A DNA stretch of 64,000 bases from Streptomyces parvus (GTDB taxonomy: Bacteria > Actinomycetota > Actinomycetes > Streptomycetales > Streptomycetaceae): NCBI RefSeq assembly GCF_014648875.1, contig NZ_BMRY01000001.1:975304-1039303 (forward strand), written 5' to 3'. Shown one piece after another: positions 42,492 through 51,509 of the stretch; the stretch's first letter is position 1, and each line of letters opens with the position of its first letter. The notes under the pieces were generated by a model. That model searched no databases. It saw only the letters and a list, made by a program, of their open reading frames with translations, and had not been told where the DNA came from. The position numbers and the translations under genes are program-made.

Positions 42492-43991
42492 TTGTCCCAC
42501 AGCAGCGCTGCCACCGAGCCGGCCCAGCCCCCGCCCGAGGACGACCACGCCTTCTTCGGGCAGCCGCGGGGGCTGATGACCCTGTCCGGCCTGGAGGTCT
42601 GGGAGCGGTTCTCGTTCCTGGGCATGCAGGCCATCCTGGTGCTGTTCTTCGCCGACACCGTGGCGAACGGCGGCATGGCCATGGACCCCGGCACCGCCGC
42701 CTCCGTCGCCGCCGCCTACGGCACGTTGGTCTATCTGGTCTCCGTGGCGGGCGGCTGGCTGGCCGACCGGATCCTCGGCTCGTACCGGGCCGTGCTGTAC
42801 GGCGGCATCCTCATCGCCTGCGGCCACTACTCCATGGCCGTCCCCACCGACGCCATGACCTGGGTGGGCCTCGGCCTGATCAGCGCCGGAACGGGCCTGC
42901 TCAAGCCCAATGTGGCCTCCATGGTCGGCAAGCTCTACCGCACCGACGACGAACGGCGCGACGCCGGCTTCGCCCTCTACTACATGGGCATCAACATCGG
43001 CGCGTTCGCCGGACCGCTGATCACCGGCTGGCTCGGCGAGCACTGGAGCTGGCACTGGGGCTTCTCTGCCGCCGCGATCGGCATGACCTTCGGCCTGATC
43101 CAGTACGTCGCGGGCCGCCGTCACCTGGCCGGGCGTAAGCACGCCGCCGAATTCGCGCTGGCCCCCGACGCGATGCGCCGCGCGGTCCTCATGATCGTCG
43201 GCGGGGCGGTCGTGGTCGCCCTCGCCGCCACCGCGCTGGCCCTGGCGGGCTGGCTGACGATGGACCGGTTCGTCGACGTGCTCACCGTCATCTCGGTGAT
43301 CGCCCCGGTCGTCTACTTCGTGGTGATGTTCCGCTCCCCGCGGGTCACCGCCGAGGAACGCGGCAGGCTCCGCCCGTACGTCGTCCTCTTCCTCGGGTCC
43401 GTCGTCTTCAACTTCATCCTCTTCCAGGCGTACTCGACGATGATGCTGCTCGCGTCGACCAACGCCCGTACCGAGATCCTCGGCTTCACCTTCCCGGCCA
43501 GCTGGTACGCCTCCGCGCTCGGCGCCTTCGAGGTCGCGCTCGCCCCGGTCGTCGCCGCCGTCTGGGCCCGGATGGGCACCCGCCAGCCGCACGCCTCCAA
43601 CAAGATCGCGTTCGGGGTGATCCTCGGCGGGCTCTCCTTCATCCTGATGGTCCTGCCGACCTCCGGGCACGCCGACGACACGTACCGCATGGCGGCCTGG
43701 TGGATCGTCGGCTCGTACCTGCTGCTCGGGCTCGGCGACATCCTGCTGGAGACCTCCGGCATGTCCGCCACCACCAAGCTCGCCCCGAAGGCGTTCGCCA
43801 GCCAGACGATGGCCCTGTGGTTCCTCTCCCTCGCCCTGGCCAACGGCATCCAGGCCCAGATCGTGAAGCTGTACGGCGAGGTCTCCAACCCCGCGTACTT
43901 CGGCGTCAACGGGGCGATCGCCGTGGCGGCCGGTGTGGCGATGATCCTGGCCGCGCCCTGGCTGAAACGCACGATGCACCCCGTCCACTGA
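42492..43991 (+). CDS. POT-family proton-coupled oligopeptide transporter
   Basis: 499 residues, 14 membrane segments. The ExxER motif (EVWERFSFLGM, residues 35-45), the PTR2 signature GGWLADRILGSYRAVLYGG, and GFALYYMGINIGAFAGPLITGWLGE are clear. It imports di- and tripeptides with protons. The start is TTG 42492, with GGAGT 9 bases upstream; no ATG or GTG lies nearby in frame. An unusual start codon could reduce expression. Confidence 0.92.
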   Translation: MSHSSAATEPAQPPPEDDHAFFGQPRGLMTLSGLEVWERFSFLGMQAILVLFFADTVANGGMAMDPGTAASVAAAYGTLVYLVSVAGGWLADRILGSYRAVLYGGILIACGHYSMAVPTDAMTWVGLGLISAGTGLLKPNVASMVGKLYRTDDERRDAGFALYYMGINIGAFAGPLITGWLGEHWSWHWGFSAAAIGMTFGLIQYVAGRRHLAGRKHAAEFALAPDAMRRAVLMIVGGAVVVALAATALALAGWLTMDRFVDVLTVISVIAPVVYFVVMFRSPRVTAEERGRLRPYVVLFLGSVVFNFILFQAYSTMMLLASTNARTEILGFTFPASWYASALGAFEVALAPVVAAVWARMGTRQPHASNKIAFGVILGGLSFILMVLPTSGHADDTYRMAAWWIVGSYLLLGLGDILLETSGMSATTKLAPKAFASQTMALWFLSLALANGIQAQIVKLYGEVSNPAYFGVNGAIAVAAGVAMILAAPWLKRTMHPVH

Positions 43992-44069
43992 CCCGTACGC
44001 CCCACGCATCCCCCCGACCGACCCGTACGCCCGCTCGAAAGCACCCCGTCCCCCACCGAGGTGGTCCCC

Positions 44070-46064
44070 ATGAACATCACGACCGAGTTCCCGTACGAGA
44101 CCACCCACGAGGACGTCCGGATCCCGCTGTCCGACGGCACCCTGCTCTACGCCCGGATCTGGCGGCCGCTGACCGACGAACCGGTCCCCGCCCTGCTGGA
44201 GTACCTGCCCTACCGGCTCAGCGACTGGACCGCGCCGCGCGACTGGCAGCGCCACCCCTGGTACGCGGGCCACGGCTACGCCTCCGTACGGGTCGATGTC
44301 CGGGGGCACGGCAACAGCGAGGGGCTGCCGGGCGACGAGTACGACGCGCAGGAACTGGAGGACGGGGTCGCCGTCATCCACTGGCTGGCCCAGCAGGAGT
44401 GGTGCTCCGGCCGGGTCGGGATGTTCGGGATCTCCTGGGGCGGCTTCAACTCGCTCCAGATCGCCGCGCTCGCCCCCGAGCCGCTGAAGGCGATCGTCAC
44501 CGTCTGCTCGGCCGACGACCGCTACGACAACGACGTGCACTACATGGGCGGATCGGTCCTCGCCGTGGACATGCACGCCTGGGCGGCCACCATGCTCGCC
44601 TTCGTCTGCCGCCCGCCCGACCCGGCGCAGGCCGGCGACGACTGGAAGGAGATGTGGCTGAAGCGGCTGGAGGCCGTCGAACCCTTCAGTCACACCTGGC
44701 TCGCCCACCAGAGCCGCGACGCCTACTGGAAGCACGGCAGCGTCTGCGAGGACTACGGCGCGATCAAGGCGAACGTCCTCGCGGTCGGCGGCTGGCACGA
44801 CCCGTACCGCGACACCGTCCTCAGGCTCGTCGAGCACCTGGACCCCGGGCAGGTGCGCGGGATCATCGGCCCGTGGTCGCACCAGTACCCCGACCGGGGG
44901 CTGCCGCCGGGGCCCGCGATCGGCTTCCTCCAGGAGACGCTGCGCTGGTGGGACCAGCACCTCAAGGGCAAGGAGACGGGCGTGATGCGGGAGCCGCTGC
45001 TGCGGTCCTGGATCAGCGGCTCACACCCGCCCGCCACGGTGTACGAGACGCTGCCGGGACGCTGGGTCGGGGACGCCTCCTGGCCCTCGGAGAACGTGAA
45101 CCCGATGGCGTACGCCCTCCAGGGCGGCGAGCGGATCGTCGCCTCGCCGCAGCAGACCGGCCTGGACGCGGGCCGCTTCTTCCCGTTCGGCAACGAGGCG
45201 GACCTGCCGCCGGACCAGCGGGACGAGGACGCCAAGTCGGTGTCCTTCGAGTTTCCCGTCACCGACGCGCCGATCGAGATCCTCGGCCGCCCCCGGGTGA
45301 AGCTCCGCATCCGGATGGACGCGACCCGCGGCCAGGCCATCGCCCGGCTCTGCGACGTCGCCCCCGACGGCGCATCGACGCTCGTCACCCGGGGCGTCCT
45401 CAACCTCGCCGCCCGCCACGGCCGCGACCGAACCGACGACTGGACGCCCGGCGAGAGTGAGGACGTCGTCTTCGACCTCAACGGCATCGGGCACACCTTC
45501 CCGCCCGGCCACCGCATCCGGATCGCGATCTCCTCCGCGTACTGGCCCTGGATCTGGCCGCAGGCCGGCTCGGCGGGCTTCACGCTCGACGCCGACGGGA
45601 GCTTCGTCGAACTGCCGGTGCGCCGCCACACCGAGGACCCGGGAATCAGCTTCGGCGAACCGGAGCAGTCCGAACCGCTCGGCGTGGTCTACCCGGTCAC
45701 CTTGGAGGAGCCGCGCCCCGAACGCCTCGTCGTCCGCGATGTCGCCAAGGGCGAATGGCGCCTGGAGGTCGACCCCCGCTACGGCGGTACGCGGGTCTAC
45801 CCCGACGGCCTCGAATTCACCGAGGACGCCCTGGAGACGTACACGATCCAGCAGGACGACCCGCTCTCCGCACGCACCCGCAGCGACTGGGCGATCCGGC
45901 TGCACCGGCCGGAGATGTCCTGGGACGTCCGCGTCGAGACCCACTCCGAGATCGCGGCCGACGAGCACGACTTCATCACCTCCGACGAGGTGATCTGCAA
46001 GGACGGCGAGGAGGTCGTCTTCCACCGCACCTGGGAGAAGCGCATCCCGCGCACCGCGGGCTGA
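44070..46064 (+). CDS. CocE/NonD-type X-Pro dipeptidyl-peptidase-like hydrolase
   Basis: 664 residues. The nucleophile elbow GISWGG and upstream VDVRGHGNSEG mark the alpha/beta hydrolase, with WHDPYRD and IIGPWSHQYPDRG likely placing the acid and histidine. The jelly-roll domain of the CocE family follows (FPVTDAPIEILGRPRVKLRI onward). Such enzymes cleave esters, amides or X-Pro dipeptides. ATG 44070 follows GAGGTGG; GTG 44061 is also in frame. No signal peptide, so cytoplasmic. It follows the peptide transporter by 78 bases, which would suit peptide breakdown. Confidence 0.9.
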   Translation: MNITTEFPYETTHEDVRIPLSDGTLLYARIWRPLTDEPVPALLEYLPYRLSDWTAPRDWQRHPWYAGHGYASVRVDVRGHGNSEGLPGDEYDAQELEDGVAVIHWLAQQEWCSGRVGMFGISWGGFNSLQIAALAPEPLKAIVTVCSADDRYDNDVHYMGGSVLAVDMHAWAATMLAFVCRPPDPAQAGDDWKEMWLKRLEAVEPFSHTWLAHQSRDAYWKHGSVCEDYGAIKANVLAVGGWHDPYRDTVLRLVEHLDPGQVRGIIGPWSHQYPDRGLPPGPAIGFLQETLRWWDQHLKGKETGVMREPLLRSWISGSHPPATVYETLPGRWVGDASWPSENVNPMAYALQGGERIVASPQQTGLDAGRFFPFGNEADLPPDQRDEDAKSVSFEFPVTDAPIEILGRPRVKLRIRMDATRGQAIARLCDVAPDGASTLVTRGVLNLAARHGRDRTDDWTPGESEDVVFDLNGIGHTFPPGHRIRIAISSAYWPWIWPQAGSAGFTLDADGSFVELPVRRHTEDPGISFGEPEQSEPLGVVYPVTLEEPRPERLVVRDVAKGEWRLEVDPRYGGTRVYPDGLEFTEDALETYTIQQDDPLSARTRSDWAIRLHRPEMSWDVRVETHSEIAADEHDFITSDEVICKDGEEVVFHRTWEKRIPRTAG

Positions 46065-46083
46065 TCCGTTTCCGGCGCGGATC

Positions 46084-46099
46084 CCCCGGATTTCCGGGG
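46084..46099 (+). terminator. Short hairpin after the CocE-type gene
   Basis: CCCCGGA (46084-46090) and TCCGGGG (46093-46099) form a 7-bp stem with a two-base loop, 20 bases past the stop. The loop is tight, so confidence is modest. Confidence 0.4.
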
Positions 46100-46227
46100 A
46101 GAACCGACGGTAACCAGCGAACTTTCCGGGCAATACGCACAGTTGGGGATGGTCAGGGCACTGCCGCTGGGTAGGAGCCCCGACGTAACGTGTCCCCAAC
46201 GCGACCTGGAAAGCGAGGCAGCACCAC

Positions 46228-47457
46228 ATGCCCGAGCAGAGCAGCCCGCTCGATCTGGCCGAGGGCGACCCCTTCGGCCCGCACAACCTTCCGTACGGTG
46301 TGTTCTCCACCCCCGACCACCCCGACGTGCGCCGGGTCGGCGTCCGCATCGGCAACCACGTCCTGGACGCCGGCGCCGCCGCCCACGCGCTGGGCTCCCC
46401 GTACGCGGGGCTGCTGGCACAGCCGAGCCTGACGCCGCTGCTCTCGGCGGGCCGCACCGCCTGGCGCGACGTGCGCCGCGCGCTCACCGCCTGGCTGACC
46501 GTCCCCGCCCACCGCGCGGACATCGAACCGCTGCTGCACCCGGTGGACGCGGTGACCCTGCACCTGCCGTACGAGGTGGCGGACTACGTCGACTTCTACG
46601 CCAGCGAGCACCACGCCACCAACGTCGGAAGGATCTTCCGGCCGGACGGCGACGCGCTCACCCCCAACTGGAAGCACCTGCCGATCGGTTACCACGGCCG
46701 CTCCGGCACCGTCGTGGTCTCCGGCACCGACGTCGTACGCCCCAGCGGCCAGCGCAAGGCCCCCACCGACCCGGCCCCCGTCTTCGGGCCCTCGGTGAAG
46801 CTCGACATCGAGGCCGAGGTCGGCTTCGTCGTCGGCGTCCCCTCCGCGCACGGCACCCCGGTCCCGCTGGCCGACTTCCGCGAGCACGTCTTCGGGCTGT
46901 CCCTCCTCAACGACTGGTCCGCGCGCGACCTCCAGGCCTGGGAGTACGTGCCGCTCGGCCCGTTCCTCGGCAAGTCCTTCGCCACCTCCGTCTCCGCGTG
47001 GGTCACCCCGCTGGAGGCCCTGGACGCCGCCCGCACCGCCCCGCCCGCCCGGGACTTCCCGCTCCTGCCCTACCTCGACGACGCAGAGGACGAGGAGCCG
47101 GGCGGCTTCGACATCCGGATCACCGTCGAGATCAACGGCCAGGTCGTCGCCGAGCCGCCGTTCGCCTCGATGTACTGGACCGCGGCCCAGCAGCTCGCGC
47201 ACATGACGGTGAACGGCGCGTCGCTGCGCACCGGCGACCTGTACGGCTCCGGCACGGTCAGCGGCCCCGACACGCACCAGCGCGGCTCGCTCCTGGAGCT
47301 CACCTGGAACGGCCGCGACGCGCTCGAACTGGCCGAGGGCAAGCGGACGTTCCTGGAGGACGGCGACACGGTCACGCTGACCGCCTGGGCCCCCGGCCCG
47401 CACGGCACCCGCGTCGGCCTCGGCGACGTCACCGGAAGGATCGTCACCGCTCCATGA
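46228..47457 (+). CDS. fahA: Fumarylacetoacetase
   Basis: 409 residues. An N-terminal SH3-like domain is followed by the catalytic FAH domain. DYVDFYASEHHATNVGRIFR holds the catalytic Asp and His, and EAEVGFVVG and LLNDWSARDLQAWEYVPLGP hold the metal-binding Glu and Asp. It cleaves fumarylacetoacetate to fumarate and acetoacetate, the last step of tyrosine degradation. The other pathway genes are not in this window. Its stop overlaps the next gene's ATG (ATGA). Confidence 0.94.
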   Translation: MPEQSSPLDLAEGDPFGPHNLPYGVFSTPDHPDVRRVGVRIGNHVLDAGAAAHALGSPYAGLLAQPSLTPLLSAGRTAWRDVRRALTAWLTVPAHRADIEPLLHPVDAVTLHLPYEVADYVDFYASEHHATNVGRIFRPDGDALTPNWKHLPIGYHGRSGTVVVSGTDVVRPSGQRKAPTDPAPVFGPSVKLDIEAEVGFVVGVPSAHGTPVPLADFREHVFGLSLLNDWSARDLQAWEYVPLGPFLGKSFATSVSAWVTPLEALDAARTAPPARDFPLLPYLDDAEDEEPGGFDIRITVEINGQVVAEPPFASMYWTAAQQLAHMTVNGASLRTGDLYGSGTVSGPDTHQRGSLLELTWNGRDALELAEGKRTFLEDGDTVTLTAWAPGPHGTRVGLGDVTGRIVTAP

Positions 47458-48164
47458 CGCGCGACGCCTCCGACCTGACCCTGCCCGAGGAACTGCTCCT
47501 GCTGACGCTGGACCCGGAGCGCGGCAAACCGCTCTGCGACCGCACACATCTGCGGTACGGCACGGCGGGCGCGGTCCTCGCGGAGCTGGAGCTCCAGGGC
47601 CGGATACGTGAGGAGCGCGGCCGGGTCCAGGTGGTCAATCCCCTGGACCCGGCCCACCCGCTGCTCGCCTCGCTGCTGACCACGCTCGACCCGCCGTCCG
47701 GCAAGAAGAAGCGCTTCCGCCCGGGGACCAGCGCCAAGGCGTGGATCCGGATGTACGGCCGCAACGCCGAGGAACGCCACCTGGACCACCTGATCGAACG
47801 CGGCATCCTGCGCCGCGAGACCCGCCGCTTCCTGGGCCTCTTCCCCTACCAGCGCCACTTCCCGGGCGACCCCGACCTGACGGGCGCGACCCGGTGGCGC
47901 TTCGGCCAGGCGGAGTCCCGGGGCTTCCCGGACCGGCGCAGCCGCGCCCTGGCCGGCCTCGTCTCGGCGACGGGCCTGGCCGGCACCCTCACCACCGCCG
48001 GCCGCGAGGGCCGCTCCGCGATGAAGACCGTACGCCGCGCCCTGTGGTTCGCCTCGGCGGTCCACCACAACGTCCGCCAGAACCAGTCCAGCGGCGGGAG
48101 CAGCGACAGCGGCGGCTGGAGCGACGGGGGCGGGGGCGGCGGCTGCGGCGGGGGCGGGGACTGA
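47454..48164 (+). CDS. GPP34 (GOLPH3/Vps74-like) family protein
   Basis: 236 residues. LTLPEELLLLTLDPERGKPL at the N-terminus, LRYGTAGAVLAELELQGRI and the basic FRPGTSAKAWIRMYGR are the GPP34 signature; eukaryotic relatives bind phosphatidylinositol-4-phosphate on Golgi membranes. In actinomycetes the family is common and of unknown role. The end is a glycine-serine tail (SSGGSSDSGGWSDGG, then glycines and one cysteine), probably disordered. It overlaps fahA by four bases and the next gene by TGATG, so three genes are coupled. Confidence 0.88.
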   Translation: MTRDASDLTLPEELLLLTLDPERGKPLCDRTHLRYGTAGAVLAELELQGRIREERGRVQVVNPLDPAHPLLASLLTTLDPPSGKKKRFRPGTSAKAWIRMYGRNAEERHLDHLIERGILRRETRRFLGLFPYQRHFPGDPDLTGATRWRFGQAESRGFPDRRSRALAGLVSATGLAGTLTTAGREGRSAMKTVRRALWFASAVHHNVRQNQSSGGSSDSGGWSDGGGGGGCGGGGD

Positions 48165-48523
48165 TGGACGTACCCGAGACCGGCACCGACGGGGAACCGG
48201 CCGACGAGCTGTCGGCGTGCCCGGCCTGCGGAAACCCTCCGGAACGGATCCTCGACGGGCCGCGTTTGCGTCCCCCACACCAGCGGTGGTGGGAATGCCG
48301 CGCCTGCCGCTGGGTGGGCGTGCTGAACACCCACAGCGGCCGTCTGCAGACCATGCGGCGGCTCCAGGGCGACGGGGCGGACTGTGTGTTCTGCGGCTGG
48401 GAAGAGGAGAACGTCGTGAGCGAACCCTTCGAACGGGACGGCGAGCGGCTGGACTGGCTGGTGTGCCTGGCCTGCGGCCGCAGCAACACCCGCCGCCTGG
48501 GCCGACTGACGGACCCGGATTAG
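48164..48523 (+). CDS. Small zinc-ribbon protein of unknown function
   Basis: 119 residues with four CxxC pairs (CPACG, CRACRW, CVFCGW, CLACGR), enough for two zinc ribbons. WWECRACRWVGVLNTHSGRL and ERDGERLDWLVCLACGRSNT are the most distinctive parts. ATG 48164 overlaps the stop of the GPP34 gene (TGATG). I do not recognise the family. It could bind nucleic acid or serve as an adaptor. The next gene starts 133 bases later. Confidence 0.75.
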   Translation: MDVPETGTDGEPADELSACPACGNPPERILDGPRLRPPHQRWWECRACRWVGVLNTHSGRLQTMRRLQGDGADCVFCGWEEENVVSEPFERDGERLDWLVCLACGRSNTRRLGRLTDPD

Positions 48524-48656
48524 GCCCGCCGCCTTCTCGCCCCCCGCCGCTCGGCCCGTCACCCTGACGAGAGGCGTTCACACGTTCGGGCCATCCGGAT
48601 CCGGTTCCCGGCGGATACGCTGGTCGGGATCGCGAGACTCCTCGCATGGAGCACGG

Positions 48657-49268
48657 ATGAACGAGGACGACCAGACCTCCGAGCCTCAGTGGGCAGTCCC
48701 ACCCGAGGGCGGCTGGACCGCCGATGACCTGGACACACTCCCGAATCTGCCGTCCCACACGGAGCTGATCGACGGGAGCCTGGTGTTCCCCTGCCCGCAG
48801 ACGCTCTTCCACTCGCGCGCCATCAGCTTCTTCGGGGAACATCTGCGCGCCGCAGCCCTGCCCGGTACACACACGATCAGCCGCTTCACCATCGACATCG
48901 ATCGGCACAACCGTCCCGAACCCGATGTGATCGTCGTGCCCGAAAGGGTCATCCAGAGCATGGACCAGACACGGCTGCCCGCCGATTCCGTGCTGCTGAC
49001 CATCGAGGTCGTCTCCGGGGATTCAGTGACCCGCGACCGGGAGACCAAGCCCGTGAAGTACGCCCGCGCGACCATCCCCCACTACTGGCGGGTGGAGAAC
49101 CACGACGGGCGAGCCGTGGTGTACGTCTTCGAGCGGGAGCCGGCCACCGGCGCGTACACCTCGACAGGGATCTTCCACGACCGGATGAAGGTGTCGGTGC
49201 CGTTCGCCGTAGACCTGGACCTCACGGCGATCACGGCCCGCCGCAGCCGGGCGGCGGACCCGCAGTAG
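48657..49268 (+). CDS. Uma2-family (DUF820) putative endonuclease
   Basis: 203 residues. The PD-(D/E)xK elements are visible as PEPDVIVVPE and LTIEVVSGDSVTRDRETKPV then KYARATIPHYW. Uma2 proteins are very numerous in Streptomyces; nuclease activity is predicted from fold and largely untested. ATG 48657 has a weak purine leader. It is convergent with recQ, 37 bases apart. No toxin-antitoxin partner is adjacent. Confidence 0.88.
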   Translation: MNEDDQTSEPQWAVPPEGGWTADDLDTLPNLPSHTELIDGSLVFPCPQTLFHSRAISFFGEHLRAAALPGTHTISRFTIDIDRHNRPEPDVIVVPERVIQSMDQTRLPADSVLLTIEVVSGDSVTRDRETKPVKYARATIPHYWRVENHDGRAVVYVFEREPATGAYTSTGIFHDRMKVSVPFAVDLDLTAITARRSRAADPQ

Positions 49269-49305
49269 GTCACACCGCCCCTCGCGCCGCCGCCCGGTCC
49301 GCGCC

Positions 49306-51324
49306 TCACTCGTACTCGGGCGGTTCCTCGTCCCAGCCGAACTCGGGGTCGCTGTGCTGCGGGGCCGCGGCGCGGGCCGGGGCCGTGCGTGGTGCGGGGG
49401 ACGGGGCCGCCGGTGCCTCCGGGGCCGCTCCCGGGGACGTCTCGGCCAGGACCTCCAGGACGCCCTCGCCGTACGTCGCGAGCTTCTTCTCGCCGAGGCC
49501 GCTGATGCCTCCCAGCTCCCCGATCGTCGTCGGGTGGACCGTCGCGATCTCCCGCAGCGTCGCGTCGTGGAAGATCACATACGCCGGGACGCCCTGCTCC
49601 TTGGCCTGCGCCCCGCGCCAGGCGCGCAGCGCCTCGAAGACCGGGACGGCGGACTCGGGGAGGTCGGCGGGGGCCGCCTTGGCCTTGGCGCCCCTGCCGC
49701 CGCCGGACGAGGACGACGAAGACCGGGACGTCGGCCTCTTCGGCTCCTTGCGGAGCAGGACGTCCCGCTCCCGGCCGAGGACCGTGGCGCTCTCGTCGGT
49801 CAGGACCAGCGTGCCGTACTCCCCCTCGACCGCCAGCAGGCCCTGGGCCAGCAGCTGGCGGACCACGCCGCGCCACTCCGCCTCGGCCAGCTCCTCGCCG
49901 ATGCCGAAGACGGAGAGCTGGTCGTGGTCGAACTGGATGACCTTGGCGGTCTTGCGGCCCAGCAGGATGTCGATGATCTGGCCCGCGCCGAACTTCTGGT
50001 TCCGCTCGCGCTTCAGCCGAACCACCGTGGAGAGCAGCTTCTGCGCGACGATCGTGCCGTCCCAGGTCTCCGGCGGGGTGAGGCAGGTGTCGCAGTTGCC
50101 GCAGGCGGGGGCCGTGGGCTCCTGGCCGAAGTAGGTCAGCAGCTGGGCCCGGCGGCACTGGACCGTCTCGCACAGGGCCAGCATCGAGTCGAGGTGGGAG
50201 GCGGCCCGGCGGCGGAACGCCTCGTCGCCCTCGCCGCCCTGGATGAGCTTGCGCTGCTGGACGACGTCCTGGAGTCCGTACGCCATCCAGGCCGTGGACG
50301 GCTCCCCGTCCCGGCCCGCGCGGCCGGTCTCCTGGTAATACCCCTCGACGGACTTGGGCAGGTCGACGTGGGCGACGAAGCGGACGTCCGGCTTGTCGAT
50401 GCCCATGCCGAACGCGATCGTCGCGACGACGACGAGCCCCTCCACGCGGAGGAACCGCGCCTGGTGGGCGGCGCGCGTGGAGGCGTCCAGGCCCGCGTGG
50501 TACGGCACGGCCTCCACGCCGTTGCGGCTCAGATACTCCGCGATCTTCTCCGTGGAGTTGCGCGAGAGGCAGTAGACGATGCCCGCGTCCCCCGCGTGCT
50601 CCTCCTTGAGGAAGGAGAGGAGCTGCTTCTTGGGCTCGGTCTTCGGCACGATCCGGTACTGGATGTTCGGCCGGTCGAAGCTCGCGACGAAGTGCTTCGC
50701 GTCCGGCATACCGAGCCGGCGGGTGATCTCCTCGTGCGTGGTGTTCGTCGCGGTCGCCGTCAGCGCGATGCGCGGCACGTCCGGCCAGCGCTCGCCGAGC
50801 ACGGACAGCGCCAGATAGTCGGGGCGGAAGTCGTGGCCCCACTGGGCGACGCAGTGCGCCTCGTCGATCGCGAATACGGAGACCTCGCCCCGGGCCAGCA
50901 GGGAGAGCGTGGAGTCCAGCCGCAGCCGCTCGGGCGCCAGGTAGAGGATGTCGAGCTCGCCCGCGAGGAACTGCGCCTCCATCGAGCGGCGCTCGTCGAA
51001 GTCCTGCGTGGAGTTCATGAAGCCGGCCCGGACGCCGAGGGCCCGCAGGGCGTCGACCTGGTCCTGCATGAGGGCGATCAGGGGGGAGACGACGACGCCG
51101 GTGCCCCGCCGGACCAGGGACGGGATCTGGTAGCAGAGGGACTTTCCGCCGCCGGTGGGCATGAGGACGACCGCGTCGCCGCCCGCCACGACATGCTCGA
51201 TGATCGCGCCCTGCTCGCCGCGGAACGACTCGTACCCGAAGACGCGGTGCAGTGTCCGGCGCGCCTCGCTCTCGCCGCCCGTGTCGGCGCCGGTCCCGGT
51301 CACCGTCCCGGTGGTCTCGTCCAT
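49306..51324 (-). CDS. recQ: ATP-dependent DNA helicase RecQ
   Basis: 672 residues. The SF2 helicase core has Walker A PTGGGKS (56-62) and DEAH (154-157). It is followed by a RecQ-C zinc site ([10 protein letters not shown] and CGNCDTC), a winged helix, a serine-rich linker ([13 protein letters not shown]), an HRDC domain ([20 protein letters not shown]) and an acidic C-terminal tail ending [11 protein letters not shown]. RecQ unwinds recombination and fork intermediates 3' to 5'. The acidic tail may contact SSB, as in other actinobacterial helicases (inference). ATG 51324 or GTG 51330 is the start. Confidence 0.94.
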   Translation of the reverse strand: MDETTGTVTGTGADTGGESEARRTLHRVFGYESFRGEQGAIIEHVVAGGDAVVLMPTGGGKSLCYQIPSLVRRGTGVVVSPLIALMQDQVDALRALGVRAGFMNSTQDFDERRSMEAQFLAGELDILYLAPERLRLDSTLSLLARGEVSVFAIDEAHCVAQWGHDFRPDYLALSVLGERWPDVPRIALTATATNTTHEEITRRLGMPDAKHFVASFDRPNIQYRIVPKTEPKKQLLSFLKEEHAGDAGIVYCLSRNSTEKIAEYLSRNGVEAVPYHAGLDASTRAAHQARFLRVEGLVVVATIAFGMGIDKPDVRFVAHVDLPKSVEGYYQETGRAGRDGEPSTAWMAYGLQDVVQQRKLIQGGEGDEAFRRRAASHLDSMLALCETVQCRRAQLLTYFGQEPTAPACGNCDTCLTPPETWDGTIVAQKLLSTVVRLKRERNQKFGAGQIIDILLGRKTAKVIQFDHDQLSVFGIGEELAEAEWRGVVRQLLAQGLLAVEGEYGTLVLTDESATVLGRERDVLLRKEPKRPTSRSSSSSSGGGRGAKAKAAPADLPESAVPVFEALRAWRGAQAKEQGVPAYVIFHDATLREIATVHPTTIGELGGISGLGEKKLATYGEGVLEVLAETSPGAAPEAPAAPSPAPRTAPARAAAPQHSDPEFGWDEEPPEYE

Positions 51325-51431
51325 GCTCACGCCCAATGCTCTGTCCCCCGAGGGTCCGCCGAGGGTCCGCTCGCCCGGCCCTGTCCCGTTCTGCTCTCGT
51401 CCCCGTCCACGATAGGCGGAGGGAACGACAA

Positions 51432-51466
51432 CGCCGGACGGTCTGTGGATAACCGACCGTCCGGCG
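51432..51466 (-). terminator. Terminator of the main nuo operon, with a DnaA box in its loop
   Basis: CGCCGGACGGTC (51432-51443) and GACCGTCCGGCG (51455-51466) form a perfect 12-bp stem. The 11-base loop contains TGTGGATAA (51444-51452), the reverse complement of TTATCCACA. It lies 44 bases past the nuoN stop, in the 185-bp gap upstream of recQ. Confidence 0.7.
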
Positions 51467-51509
51467 CTGCTGTCGCTCATACCGCGGGTGCTTCCCGCGC
51501 GGGCTGCCG

